A stretch of 64,000 bases of DNA. It comes from Clostridiales bacterium. Its GTDB lineage: Bacteria > Bacillota > Clostridia > Peptostreptococcales > Acidaminobacteraceae. Under the pieces are notes generated by a model that saw nothing but the letters and a program-made list of their open reading frames with translations, had not been told where the DNA came from and did no database searches. A program made the translations under genes and the position numbers. Below, piece by piece: positions 34,757 to 43,570 of this stretch. The DNA is taken from contig JAEIOD010000018.1 of assembly GCA_016342415.1 (NCBI GenBank), positions 1-64,000 of the forward strand, given 5' to 3'. Numbering within the stretch: position 1 is the first letter of the stretch; each line of letters begins with the position of its first letter.

Positions 34757-36718
34757 TCATTGATCTTCTTCGAATAGTTTTTCATCTCTTTCAAATTCAA
34801 TTCGATTTCTTCCCTTTTGTTTTGCCTGATAAAGAAGAACATCCGCTTCTTTTAATGATGTTTCAATGAAATCTTTTCGTTCTCGATTCACTAAAGTTAT
34901 ACCTGCACTGAATGTAATCCCAAAACCTAAACTTTCTTTTATTAAACCATCAAGACTCTCTTTAATTCCGTTTAATACATTCTGTGCATCTAAAATGGAA
35001 AGATTCCTTAGTATCGCTACAAATTCTTCCCCGCCGTATCGGTAGAACTCATCCCCATCTCTTAGACGGCCTTTAAAACACTTACCTAAGAGTTTAAGTA
35101 CTTGGTCGCCTATATCATGTCCATAAGTGTCATTGACATGCTTGAAATGATCAAGGTCTACCATTGCCACGACAATGGGAACTGATAAAAGTTGATTTTC
35201 ATAAATATCTTCAAGATCATTCAATAACTTCCTTCTATTTGGCAGTTCTGTCAGCTGATCGTAAAGCGCCATATGTTGTAGTTCATTTGTCTGTAAATAC
35301 TGCTCGGTAACATCACTCATGAAATATAGACAAGAATCCTTTCCGTGATAGACCATCGGTTTTCGAATCATTTCGATAAAGAATACACGACCTGAAGGAC
35401 TTTTTACTGAATGAATTTCATCAGTTTCTTTTTGAAACTCAAATTCTCCAAAAGCATTCAAATAATTTTCTATATCTTTTCCCATCATCTTGGTTATGAT
35501 TGGATTATTATAGACCACTTTTCCTTTTCGCGTTACAATTGTAATGCCTTCATTGGAAAGCTGGAACAATTGCTCGAAGACAACATCTTCTTGTTTCATG
35601 AAATGCCCTTGGAGTATCAAACCTCTTCTGATCAAAAAGAAAACAATAGATGCTGTAATCACCAACATTGTGATTGTGATAACCAAATCCTGTATGTGAT
35701 GAGCATTGAATTCTTTGGTGAAATCATTGATTTCTGTAATAATGTCATCGCTGTGGAATCCCATTCCGATATATGCATTCCATTGGTCCAGTCGTTTGAC
35801 ATAAGAGATTTTCTCACTTATGACATCAGAGTTTGGTTTGTAGTAATGGTATGTGAAATATCCATCTTCTGAGTTCGTTAAAGTGTTCATGAAACCCTCT
35901 AATATGTTGACACCATTAACATCGATCAATCCTGAAATATCAGTATTCAAGTTTTCCGAACTTCCTGATACCAGAGCAGTACCATCGTAATCTACAATGA
36001 AAATATAATTCTCGGTACCTTCATAATACTCTTGAAGCCTTTCAAATGTTTCATTTTTCAATCGTTGCTCAACGTCTTCTTCATAGCTGCCTGTACCAAT
36101 GATAAAATCAAATTCAGGAATGTATCGACAATATGATGTTTTCTTTAAAGGTTCTCCATCCTTTACCTTTGGCCAGTAATAAGTAACAAAAACACCATCA
36201 GGATTTTCTTTTGCCAGTGCTATTTCTCGAGCGAAGAAAGTGCCATCTTTATCTTGGGCTTCCATAAGGCTGACACCTTCAATACTATCATCTGTACCTG
36301 AGCGTAGTAAATAAGCATCTGTACTCATAACAAAATATAAATACTCAGAATCAGCTGACACAACTTGCTCAAAATACTGTATGGCTTCAACTTTTCTTAA
36401 TTGAGGATTCTCTATAGCCGTTAAATCGGAGTTAAGTAGGATTCCCTCAAGAATATTGATCTTATTTGAAATTAAAGCTCTTTCATCTTCATCAATCTTA
36501 GTCAGACTATATTCTATTTCATCAATGCGATTATTAACTTCAGATTCGACAATACTCTCCATCCGATTTCTAACATACTTATCAAATCTTTTGCTTGAAC
36601 CTTTAGTATGTTCTATATCCGAACTGAAAATAAAAACTACTATTACAGAAAAACCTATGATGATAGCCAAAATCATCATAATCCAGTTCTTCAGTATCTT
36701 TTTTTGACTTACACGCAT
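34757..36718 (-). CDS. Diguanylate cyclase with two Cache domains
   Basis: 653 aa. N-terminal membrane segment (about 12-32), two extracytoplasmic single-Cache modules (about 90-215 and 225-335; note FDFIIGTGSYEEDV and WNAYIGMGFHSDD), second membrane segment (about 342-364), a PAS-like region (about 375-475), and a C-terminal GGDEF domain. The active site is YRYGGEEF, and RDGD placed five residues before it is a likely inhibitory I-site. It should make c-di-GMP in response to an external small molecule. An HD-GYP phosphodiesterase is encoded 8 kb away. Monocistronic. Confidence 0.9.
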   Translation of the reverse strand: MRVSQKKILKNWIMMILAIIIGFSVIVVFIFSSDIEHTKGSSKRFDKYVRNRMESIVESEVNNRIDEIEYSLTKIDEDERALISNKINILEGILLNSDLTAIENPQLRKVEAIQYFEQVVSADSEYLYFVMSTDAYLLRSGTDDSIEGVSLMEAQDKDGTFFAREIALAKENPDGVFVTYYWPKVKDGEPLKKTSYCRYIPEFDFIIGTGSYEEDVEQRLKNETFERLQEYYEGTENYIFIVDYDGTALVSGSSENLNTDISGLIDVNGVNILEGFMNTLTNSEDGYFTYHYYKPNSDVISEKISYVKRLDQWNAYIGMGFHSDDIITEINDFTKEFNAHHIQDLVITITMLVITASIVFFLIRRGLILQGHFMKQEDVVFEQLFQLSNEGITIVTRKGKVVYNNPIITKMMGKDIENYLNAFGEFEFQKETDEIHSVKSPSGRVFFIEMIRKPMVYHGKDSCLYFMSDVTEQYLQTNELQHMALYDQLTELPNRRKLLNDLEDIYENQLLSVPIVVAMVDLDHFKHVNDTYGHDIGDQVLKLLGKCFKGRLRDGDEFYRYGGEEFVAILRNLSILDAQNVLNGIKESLDGLIKESLGFGITFSAGITLVNRERKDFIETSLKEADVLLYQAKQKGRNRIEFERDEKLFEEDQ

Positions 36719-36849
36719 TATATTCTACTCCCACTTCAACGTTTTGTTTTATTAATAACCACTTTTTAAGACATTTAAGCATATGCAAATTGAATAATGT
36801 ATTCTGTTAGACAATATATATTATCAAGTATATCATAATAATACAATGT

Positions 36850-36972
36850 TCTTATCAAACACCTAAATATCGATGTTATATAGCCAGTGAACTACATGGT
36901 CAGATATTGTCATTTCCTGAGGACATGAAACAGAATTCCCGACAAGTTCTTTACAAAAGAATCTACGTCTAA
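36850..36972 (+). pseudogene. Unidentified coding remnant in the murB upstream region
   Basis: The frame ending TAA 36970-36972 reads YRCYIASELHGQIL, then SFPEDMKQNS and RQVLYKRIYV. This looks protein-like amid AT-rich sequence, but there is no start codon with a binding site and a TAG closes the frame at 36808. I do not recognise the family. The rest of 36719-37073 holds only a probable promoter. Confidence 0.3.
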
Positions 36973-37001
36973 AGTAATAAACTTTCATTGTCTACTAAAA
37001 G

Positions 37002-37030
37002 TTAAGAGTCTTTAAAGAACCTTGTATAAT
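37002..37030 (+). promoter_or_regulatory. Probable promoter of the murB-rapZ-yvcK operon
   Basis: TTAAGA (37002-37007), 17-base spacer, TATAAT (37025-37030). Confidence 0.5.
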
Positions 37031-37073
37031 CAATATATTTACCCTATAATGATGTTACGTAAAGGAGAGATAA

Positions 37074-38018
37074 ATGCAAAATTTGAAAGACGATAGAAAA
37101 CCATTTGCTGAAACAAATGGACTTTATGAAAAAATAAAAGACATTGTTCATCCCGAAAGAGTATTGTTGAATGAACCAATGTCTAATCATACATCATTTA
37201 AAATTGGTGGACCAGCTGCGATGTTAATAGAAATTGCCGATTCAAGTGAATTAATTCGTTTATTACCCTTATTAAAAGACACTAATGTTCAATATTTTAT
37301 TATGGGGAACGGTTCAAACTTATTGGTAAGTGATAACGGGTATAAAGGGATTGTGATTAAGCTTGCAGACTATTTAACAAATGTCACAATCGACAAACAT
37401 GAAATCACAGCTGAAGCTGGTATTTTATTATCGACACTATCGAAGATTATTGCCAAAGAATCTCTTATAGGATTTGAGTTCGCAAGTGGCATTCCTGGTA
37501 CTGTCGGTGGTGCTATAGCTATGAATGCCGGTGCATATGATGGTGAAATGAAAAATTGTGTGAAATCAGTTAAGGTTTTGACACAAAACGGTGAAATTTT
37601 AGATTTAACAAATGAAGAGATGAATTTTGGGTATAGAACAAGTGATATAAAAAAATATGATTACATCGTTTTAGAAACAACTTTTGCGTTTGAAAAAGGT
37701 GATCCAAAAGAAATTTCAGAAAAAACAAAAGACTTTACTGAAAGAAGAACATCGAAACAACCGCTGACACTACCGTCTGCTGGATCGATGTTTAAAAGAC
37801 CTGTAGGGTATTTTGCAGGCAAACTCATTGATGATTCAGGATTAAGAGGCGTTAGAATCGGAGATGCACAAATATCGGAAAAACATTGTGGTTTTGTTGT
37901 TAATAGAGGCAATGCGACATGTAGGGAAGTGCAGGATTTAATTCGAATGGTACAAAAAATTGTAAAAGATAATTATGGGGTTATGTTAGAAACAGAGGTT
38001 AAATATCTAGGAGGCTAA
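37074..38018 (+). CDS. murB: UDP-N-acetylenolpyruvoylglucosamine reductase
   Basis: 314 aa type-II MurB, the second committed step of peptidoglycan precursor synthesis. FAD-binding stretches HTSFKIGGPA, GNGSNLLVSD and FASGIPGTVGGAIAMNAGAYDGEM are intact, as are the catalytic Ser in LPSAGSMFKRP and the C-terminal Glu in ETEVKYLG. AAAGGAGAGATAA precedes ATG 37074. In Firmicutes murB often begins the rapZ-yvcK operon, as here; gap to the next gene is one base. Confidence 0.95.
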   Translation: MQNLKDDRKPFAETNGLYEKIKDIVHPERVLLNEPMSNHTSFKIGGPAAMLIEIADSSELIRLLPLLKDTNVQYFIMGNGSNLLVSDNGYKGIVIKLADYLTNVTIDKHEITAEAGILLSTLSKIIAKESLIGFEFASGIPGTVGGAIAMNAGAYDGEMKNCVKSVKVLTQNGEILDLTNEEMNFGYRTSDIKKYDYIVLETTFAFEKGDPKEISEKTKDFTERRTSKQPLTLPSAGSMFKRPVGYFAGKLIDDSGLRGVRIGDAQISEKHCGFVVNRGNATCREVQDLIRMVQKIVKDNYGVMLETEVKYLGG

Positions 38019-38019
38019 C

Positions 38020-38751
38020 ATGAGAATAATAGCAGATTATCATACACATACAACTTTCAGTCACGGATCAGGTTCAATAGAAGACAATGTTAAAGTGGCA
38101 ATTGAAAAAGGATTAAAAATATTAGCTATAAGTGATCATGGCCCAGGTCATGCATTTTATGGTATAAAGAAACACCGTTATAAGGATATGAGAGCGGAGA
38201 TCGATCGTCTGAATAAGATATATCCAGAGATAGAAATACTACTCAGTTTAGAAGCCAATTTTATGAGTGTCGATGGAACTTTGGATGTGGATGATGAACT
38301 ACTTCAAATGTCGGATTTGATTATGTGTGGTTACCATTTTGGAAGTACACCAAAGAATTTCTTTTTGGATATAAAAATGCATGTTTATGCTTATTTATCA
38401 AGATATTCTAAATCTATTTATAAAAAATCTGAAAAAATAAACACAAAAATGATGATTAATGCGATGAGAAAGTATGATCTAACAGCAATAACTCACCCTG
38501 GTGCTAAAGGACCAATTGATATAAAAAAAGTAGCTAAAGTGGCTTCTGAAGAAAATGTTGCTTTGGAAGTGAATGTAAAACATGGTCATTTAACTGTAGA
38601 TGAAATACATGAAGCCATGAAAACAGATGTTATGTTCATATTAGGAAGTGATGCCCATGATGCAGAAAGAGTTGGTGATTTTTCTGCGAGTTTGGAGCGT
38701 TGTATAGAGGCTGGTGTACCAGTGGAACGAATTATGAATGCAGAGGTTTAA
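38020..38751 (+). CDS. PHP-domain phosphoesterase (YcdX-like)
   Basis: 243 aa. Metal-binding PHP signature: DYHTHTTFSHGSGSIEDNV at the start, ISDHGPGH, a central LEANF and H in THPG, ending in GSDAHDAERVG. Three-metal phosphoesterases of this type lie between murB and rapZ in many clostridia, but the substrate is unknown. AGGAGG precedes ATG 38020, and the stop lies two bases before the rapZ start. Confidence 0.85.
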   Translation: MRIIADYHTHTTFSHGSGSIEDNVKVAIEKGLKILAISDHGPGHAFYGIKKHRYKDMRAEIDRLNKIYPEIEILLSLEANFMSVDGTLDVDDELLQMSDLIMCGYHFGSTPKNFFLDIKMHVYAYLSRYSKSIYKKSEKINTKMMINAMRKYDLTAITHPGAKGPIDIKKVAKVASEENVALEVNVKHGHLTVDEIHEAMKTDVMFILGSDAHDAERVGDFSASLERCIEAGVPVERIMNAEV

Positions 38752-38752
38752 A

Positions 38753-39601
38753 ATGAAAATTGTTATCGTTACAGGTTTGTCGGGTGCTGGTAAATCATCA
38801 GCTATGAAGAGTATGGAAGATTCAGGGTATTACTGTGTTGATAATTTACCACCTATTTTAATTTCAAAATTTATTGAAATATGTCAGTACAATGTAGAAG
38901 AATTGGACAATATTGCTTTAGGTATTGATATTCGAGGAGGTGCTTTTTTTGATGACTTCCACGACGGATATCAGGAACTGATCAAAAAAGGTCATGAATG
39001 TAAAATCTTGTATGTAGAGGCTTCTGATGAATCTTTGGTAAAAAGATATAAAGAGTTGAGACGTCCGCATCCGCTTTCAGGTGAACAAACTTTAATTGAA
39101 AGTATTCGAATGGAACGTGTGATGATGCAGTCGTTAAGAAACTCCGCTGACATCATAATTGATACATCCAATCTTGGTATCAATGATTTTAGAAATCAAG
39201 TTAAGGAAAAGTTTCTAGAGGATACATCTCAACCTAATATTTCCATCATCTGCAATTCTTTTGGTTTTAAAAAAGGCATCGCAATTGATGCAGACCTGGT
39301 GTTTGATGTTAGGTTTTTACCAAATCCGTTTTATATCTCTGAACTCAGAGAAAGAACAGGCAATGAAAAAGATGTACAAGACTACGTGATGAGCTTTGAT
39401 GAAAGTCGAGTCTTTTTAGAAAAAACAACGGATTTAGTGGAATTTTTAATTCCTCAATATATAAAAGAAGGAAAAACACAATTGGTTATCAGTTTTGGGT
39501 GTACAGGTGGTAGACATCGTTCAGTGACCATGGCCAATAAATTAGGTGATCACTTAAAGAAACTTAATTATAGAGTTTTTATTACACATAGGGACAGTTG
39601 A
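38753..39601 (+). CDS. rapZ: RNase adapter/nucleotide-binding protein RapZ
   Basis: 282 aa (YvcJ family). Walker A is GLSGAGKS at the N-terminus; CVDNLPPILI and FGCTGGRHRSVTMA are highly conserved family stretches. Links cell-wall/amino-sugar metabolism to RNA or protein partners in other bacteria; in Gram positives the target is unsettled. ATG 38753 follows the PHP stop; the upstream in-frame ATG lies inside the preceding gene. Tightly spaced with yvcK. Confidence 0.95.
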   Translation: MKIVIVTGLSGAGKSSAMKSMEDSGYYCVDNLPPILISKFIEICQYNVEELDNIALGIDIRGGAFFDDFHDGYQELIKKGHECKILYVEASDESLVKRYKELRRPHPLSGEQTLIESIRMERVMMQSLRNSADIIIDTSNLGINDFRNQVKEKFLEDTSQPNISIICNSFGFKKGIAIDADLVFDVRFLPNPFYISELRERTGNEKDVQDYVMSFDESRVFLEKTTDLVEFLIPQYIKEGKTQLVISFGCTGGRHRSVTMANKLGDHLKKLNYRVFITHRDS

Positions 39602-39602
39602 T

Positions 39603-40571
39603 ATGAATTGTGAAACTAAAATAGTAGCCATTGGTGGCGGAACAGGTCTTTCAATACTTCTCAGAGGTTTAAAATTGGTCTCAGAAGAGATTACTGCCAT
39701 CGTTAATGTTGTAGATGATGGTGGCGGTTCAGGTGTATTAAGAGAAGACCTTGCGATGTTACCACCGGGTGATATAAGAAACTGCATATTAGGTCTTGCT
39801 GGTAAAGAACCTGTACTTCAAGAATTATTTGCTTATAGATTTGATGAAGGTCGTTATAAGAATCAATCTTTTGGTAATTTGATGATTGCAGCAATGGTTG
39901 GCATCTCTGATAGTTTTGAAGATGCGATTTCGAAAATTAGTGATATTTTTGCTGTAAAGGGTCAAGTATTGCCAGCCACCAATGAAGATGTTCATTTGGT
40001 TGCAGCACTTAAAGATGGAACAATTGTTAGAGGAGAATCTAAAATACCTTATCAGGTGCTCAAGAAAAAATCTCCTATTGAAATGGTTTGTTTAAAACCA
40101 AAACAAGTTAAAGCATTACCACAATCAATTCAAGCGATTGATGAAGCTGATGTCATATTTGTAGGTCCTGGTAGTTTGTATACCAGTTTGATTCCAAACT
40201 TACTTGTTGAAGGTATTGCGGAATCCATCATGGCTTCATCTGCAAAAAAAGTATATGTTGCCAATTTGATGACACAACCTGGTGAAACAGATGATTTTAG
40301 CATAGCTGATCATATGGATGCTATTTATAAACATGCTCCTATTCAGTTTGATTATGTAATTGCCAACAATCATGAAGTTTCAAAAGATGTCAAAGAGAGA
40401 TACCAAAAAGAAGATTCTAAACTGTTGCTTTTGACAAAAAAAGATAAAAATCATTTTAAGAAATTAAACATTCAAGTTTTGGAAGCTGATTTTATAGAGG
40501 TGAAGCAGGGTTATGTACGTCATGATATAATCAAGTTGGTTAAGTATTTGGAACGATACGTTGATAATTAA
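39603..40571 (+). CDS. yvcK: YvcK/GlmR-family protein
   Basis: 322 aa. GGGTGLSILLRGLK at the start, NVVDDGGGSGVLR, MLPPGDIRNCI and GPGSLYTSLIPNL identify the gluconeogenesis-factor/GlmR family, which binds UDP-GlcNAc and controls carbon flow to the cell wall in Bacillus. Starts one base after rapZ and ends the murB operon; unlike the usual arrangement whiA does not follow directly. Confidence 0.95.
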   Translation: MNCETKIVAIGGGTGLSILLRGLKLVSEEITAIVNVVDDGGGSGVLREDLAMLPPGDIRNCILGLAGKEPVLQELFAYRFDEGRYKNQSFGNLMIAAMVGISDSFEDAISKISDIFAVKGQVLPATNEDVHLVAALKDGTIVRGESKIPYQVLKKKSPIEMVCLKPKQVKALPQSIQAIDEADVIFVGPGSLYTSLIPNLLVEGIAESIMASSAKKVYVANLMTQPGETDDFSIADHMDAIYKHAPIQFDYVIANNHEVSKDVKERYQKEDSKLLLLTKKDKNHFKKLNIQVLEADFIEVKQGYVRHDIIKLVKYLERYVDN

Positions 40572-40577
40572 AGATTT

Positions 40578-40588
40578 GATAACGTTTT
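40578..40588 (-). promoter_or_regulatory. AAAACGTTATC motif on the minus strand (cre-like)
   Basis: GATAACGTTTT on the plus strand is the reverse complement of the core found upstream of pfkA and the EEP gene. It follows the yvcK stop and lies about 210 bp upstream of the tnaA promoter. Confidence 0.35.
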
Positions 40589-40605
40589 ATATGTTTTATA
40601 ATATG

Positions 40606-40643
40606 AAATGGAGTGTGACTTAGAGTGTTGCACTTCATTTTTA
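40606..40643 (+). terminator. Terminator of the murB-yvcK operon
   Basis: AAATGGAGTG pairs with CACTTCATTT (one G-U) around a 15-base loop, then TTTTT. Between here and the tna promoter another hairpin (CCTC-N2-TTGCT/AGCAA-GAGG, about 40747-40772) has no T tract and no clear role. Confidence 0.7.
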
Positions 40644-40794
40644 GTTTGGATGTTTGTAACACCTATCGAAACCGGAAATCTACTGTCGAAATCGGATTGT
40701 CTGGTTTTCTTTTTTGTTATCGATCCTTTCTTGTTTTTAGATCAACTCCTCAGTTGCTGTTATAGCAAGAGGCGTATGAAATTGTAGGGCCCCA

Positions 40795-40822
40795 TTGACA
40801 TTGACATTCAAAATGATATAAT
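40795..40822 (+). promoter_or_regulatory. Strong promoter of tnaA
   Basis: Tandem TTGACA boxes (40795-40800 and 40801-40806); the first is 16 bases from an extended -10, TGA-TATAAT (40817-40822). Confidence 0.75.
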
Positions 40823-40829
40823 AAAATTG

Positions 40830-40857
40830 TTATCATGATAGTAAAAAAATTATCATG
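40830..40857. promoter_or_regulatory. Candidate operator of tnaA
   Basis: TTATCATG occurs at 40830-40837 and again at 40850-40857, exactly 20 bp (two helical turns) apart. The first copy is part of the perfect palindrome TATCATGATA (40831-40840). It lies at the predicted transcription start, suggesting repression, perhaps by the YheO-like regulator downstream. Confidence 0.5.
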
Positions 40858-40890
40858 TGGTGTGTTTACTTATTTGAAAAGGAGAATATT

Positions 40891-42270
40891 ATGGCGAAAT
40901 ACATAGCAGAACCATTCAAGATTAAGATGGTAGAAACTCTTAAGATGACAACAAGAGAAGAAAGAGTTGAAAAACTAAAATTAGCAAATTACAATGTGTT
41001 CGGGCTGGATTCAGATGATGTTTATATTGATTTGTTAACAGATAGTGGTACTGGTGCTATGAGTGATAAGCAGTGGGCTGGTATGATGATCGGTGATGAG
41101 TCTTATGCTGGAGCAAGAGGCTATAAGAAACTTCAAAAAGCTGTAACCGATATTTTTGGATATAAGTATATGCAACCCGTACATCAAGGTAGAGCAGCTG
41201 AACAAGTATTGCTTCCAAATCTTTTGAAGAAGGGGCAAACTTGTATTTCTAATATGCACTTTGATACTACTAGAGGTCATGTTGGTTTATTAGGCGCTAT
41301 TCCTACCGATATAGTTGTAGAAGAAGCAAAAGACACATTTAATTATGCGCCATTTAAAGGTAATATGGACATTGTAAGATTAGAGGAAAAGATTAACGAA
41401 GTTGGAAAAGAAAATGTTGGTCTTATTATAATGACAATCACGAACAACAGTGCAGGTGGTCAACCCGTTTCTATGGCAAATATGAGAGCGACATATGAAA
41501 TTGCTAAGAAGTATGGAATTACTCTTATCTTAGATGCTGCTAGATACGCCGAAAATGCACATTTTATAAAAACAAGAGAAGAAGGTTACGCTGATAAATC
41601 AATAAAAGAAATTACTAGAGAAATGTTTGGTTATGCCTCTGCGTTTACTATGAGTGCTAAAAAAGATGCTATTGTAAACATGGGTGGACTTATTGGTGTT
41701 AAAGATGATGAAGACCTTTATACCAATGTAAAAAGTCTTACAATTCCATATGAAGGTTTTGTGACGTATGGTGGACTTAACGGTAGAGATATCGAAGCTT
41801 TGGCAATTGGTTTATACGAAGGGCTTGAAGAAGATTTCTTAAGATATAGAATCGGACAAATTCAGTATCTTGGAGAGTGTTTGAGAGAAAGAGATATTCC
41901 TTTCCAGTTTCCAGTAGGAGGTCATGCAGTATTTTTAGATGCAAAACAAATACTACCTCATATTCCTTACTATGAGTTCCCTGGACAAGCATTAGCTTGT
42001 GAACTGTATATTGAAGCAGGTATCAGATGTTGTGACATTGGTTCTTATCTATTGGATTTAGATCCTGTAACAGGTGAACAACAACAATCTGAGATGGAGT
42101 TTACTAGATTGGCAGTTCCTAGAAGAACTTATACACAAGCTCATTTTGATGTTATAGTTGAAGCCCTTGAAAACATTATGAAGAGAAAAGATGAGATCAA
42201 AGGTTATGAAATTCTATGGCAACCACCTGTATTAAGACACTTTACTGCTAAATTGAAGCCTGTGGAGTAA
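40891..42270 (+). CDS. tnaA: Tryptophanase
   Basis: 459 aa PLP enzyme cleaving tryptophan to indole, pyruvate and ammonia. The PLP Lys lies in MSAKKD (about K258). Tyrosine phenol-lyase was the alternative; the substrate-recognition stretch [16 protein letters not shown] has Ile where the lyase has its phenol-binding Arg, and TYTQAHFD with [12 protein letters not shown] matches tryptophanase. ATG 40891 follows AAAGGAGAATATT; an in-frame ATG at 40855 has no site. Followed by a regulator gene after 4 bp. Confidence 0.9.
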   Translation: MAKYIAEPFKIKMVETLKMTTREERVEKLKLANYNVFGLDSDDVYIDLLTDSGTGAMSDKQWAGMMIGDESYAGARGYKKLQKAVTDIFGYKYMQPVHQGRAAEQVLLPNLLKKGQTCISNMHFDTTRGHVGLLGAIPTDIVVEEAKDTFNYAPFKGNMDIVRLEEKINEVGKENVGLIIMTITNNSAGGQPVSMANMRATYEIAKKYGITLILDAARYAENAHFIKTREEGYADKSIKEITREMFGYASAFTMSAKKDAIVNMGGLIGVKDDEDLYTNVKSLTIPYEGFVTYGGLNGRDIEALAIGLYEGLEEDFLRYRIGQIQYLGECLRERDIPFQFPVGGHAVFLDAKQILPHIPYYEFPGQALACELYIEAGIRCCDIGSYLLDLDPVTGEQQQSEMEFTRLAVPRRTYTQAHFDVIVEALENIMKRKDEIKGYEILWQPPVLRHFTAKLKPVE

Positions 42271-42274
42271 ATTC

Positions 42275-42910
42275 ATGAGTTTGGAAAATAGTCAGTTATT
42301 GGAAATCTATAAAAAAATGATGGTCTTCATTGCCAATATAGTTGCTGACGATTGCGAAATAGTACTTCATAAAGTACAAGACGATACTTGTGTGATTGAG
42401 GAGATCATCAATCCAGTTATAACAGGCAGAAAAAAAGGCCAATATACAGATGTATTAGGTCTGTATCACAGTGAAAAACATTCAAGTTCCGACTTTTCTA
42501 ATACAAGATATTATACATCAAAAAAAGGTGATACGATTAAAGCCAATACACTTTTCATTAAGAATCCAAAAGGAGAATTAATTGGAATGATGTGTGTAAA
42601 CATGAATGTATCTGATCTGGTGAATGCACATAATTGGATTGCAAGCTTTATGGATGGATTTATACCTAAGGCTCTAGAAAGTGAAACAAGTGCACTTGGT
42701 ACCATTGAAGAATATACTTTCAATACCATTGATCAAGTTGTAGCAGAAAGTAAAATGGAAACTTCAAGAATGTCAGTTGAAGAAAAAATTGATATTTTAA
42801 GAGTGTTGGATACAAAAGGTGTTTTTAGAGTAAAAGGTACGATGAACTATATTTCCAAGAAGTTAAGTATATCTGAACCGACTCTGTACAGATATTTGAA
42901 AGAGTTATAG
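42275..42910 (+). CDS. YheO/DauR-like transcriptional regulator
   Basis: 211 aa. The N-terminal PAS-like YheO domain (about 10-125) includes EIVLHKV and GEKHS-type residues near NTRYYTSKKGDTIKANTLFIKN. The C-terminal 60 residues hold a helix-turn-helix: KIDILRVLDTKGVFRVKGT then ISKKLSISEPTLYRYLKEL. Co-transcribed with tnaA, so it probably senses tryptophan, indole or a related amino acid and controls that gene. GTGGAGTAAATTC precedes ATG 42275. Confidence 0.8.
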   Translation: MSLENSQLLEIYKKMMVFIANIVADDCEIVLHKVQDDTCVIEEIINPVITGRKKGQYTDVLGLYHSEKHSSSDFSNTRYYTSKKGDTIKANTLFIKNPKGELIGMMCVNMNVSDLVNAHNWIASFMDGFIPKALESETSALGTIEEYTFNTIDQVVAESKMETSRMSVEEKIDILRVLDTKGVFRVKGTMNYISKKLSISEPTLYRYLKEL

Positions 42911-42917
42911 ATAAATC

Positions 42918-42955
42918 AAGTACTACACAATCTATAGATTATGTAGTACTTTTTT
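42918..42955 (+). terminator. Terminator of the tna operon
   Basis: AAGTACTACA/TGTAGTACTT outer stem with inner AATC/GATT, then TTTTT. Confidence 0.85.
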
Positions 42956-43110
42956 GCTTCTAAACGATTTTTTTGTGATTAGAGACGAGTCAGGTATCCG
43001 TCTTCTTGTGGAGGGATTATCTTTAGATTATGTTAAAATAGTCTAATATTGTAGACTAGAATCGTATTTTTTGGTATGCTACATTAAATGTGACGAAGTT
43101 GTAATTTTCA

Positions 43111-43119
43111 TGCTATACT
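43111..43119 (+). promoter_or_regulatory. Probable extended -10 promoter of the NUDIX-whiA-HPr unit
   Basis: TGC-TATACT at 43111-43119 with a poor -35 region; about 20 bases upstream of the ribosome binding site AAGGAAGTG. Confidence 0.4.
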
Positions 43120-43145
43120 GTTCATATATATAAAGGAAGTGTTGT

Positions 43146-43553
43146 ATGAATAAAGTGATAAGTGCAGGAGGCATAGTTTATCATAAAAGTGGCTTTTTAA
43201 TGCTAAAAAAGAAAAATGGCGATTGGGTCCTTCCAAAAGGGCGTATTGAAATTGGTGAGTCATTAGAAGAAACCGCAATAAGAGAAGTTAAAGAAGAAAC
43301 CAATATCGATGCTACTATTGTTGATTATTTAGGTGCTACAACTTATTCGTTCAGTAATTTTTGGACAGAATATGAAGTGATACATAAAACAGTCTCATGG
43401 TATTATATGGTGGCAGATTCTTATGTTCTAAAAGCATTGGAAGCAGAAGGATTTGTAAAAGCATCTTTTATAACGATTGATAAAGTTTTGCAAATTGCAA
43501 CATATGAAGATGAAAAAAAAGTAATCAGAAAAGCGATAGAAGCTTTAAAATAA
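43146..43553 (+). CDS. NUDIX hydrolase
   Basis: 135 aa. A complete Nudix box, G-x5-E-x7-REVxEE-x-G/N-I, runs from GRIEIGESLEET to REVKEETNI. Small single-domain members hydrolyse nucleoside diphosphate derivatives; WVLPKGRIE upstream of the box is typical of Ap4A-type enzymes. First gene of the unit leading into whiA. Confidence 0.85.
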   Translation: MNKVISAGGIVYHKSGFLMLKKKNGDWVLPKGRIEIGESLEETAIREVKEETNIDATIVDYLGATTYSFSNFWTEYEVIHKTVSWYYMVADSYVLKALEAEGFVKASFITIDKVLQIATYEDEKKVIRKAIEALK

Positions 43554-43570
43554 AAAGAGTAGGTGAAGTG

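Noticed and set aside
40836-40904. TnaC-like leader peptide overlapping the tnaA start
   Set aside because: A 22-codon frame containing one Trp exists but has no ribosome binding site and runs into tnaA; it looks accidental.
40891-42270. Tyrosine phenol-lyase
   Set aside because: Residues around the substrate site (CCDIGSYLL) and the C-terminus match tryptophanase; the phenol-lyase Arg is missing.
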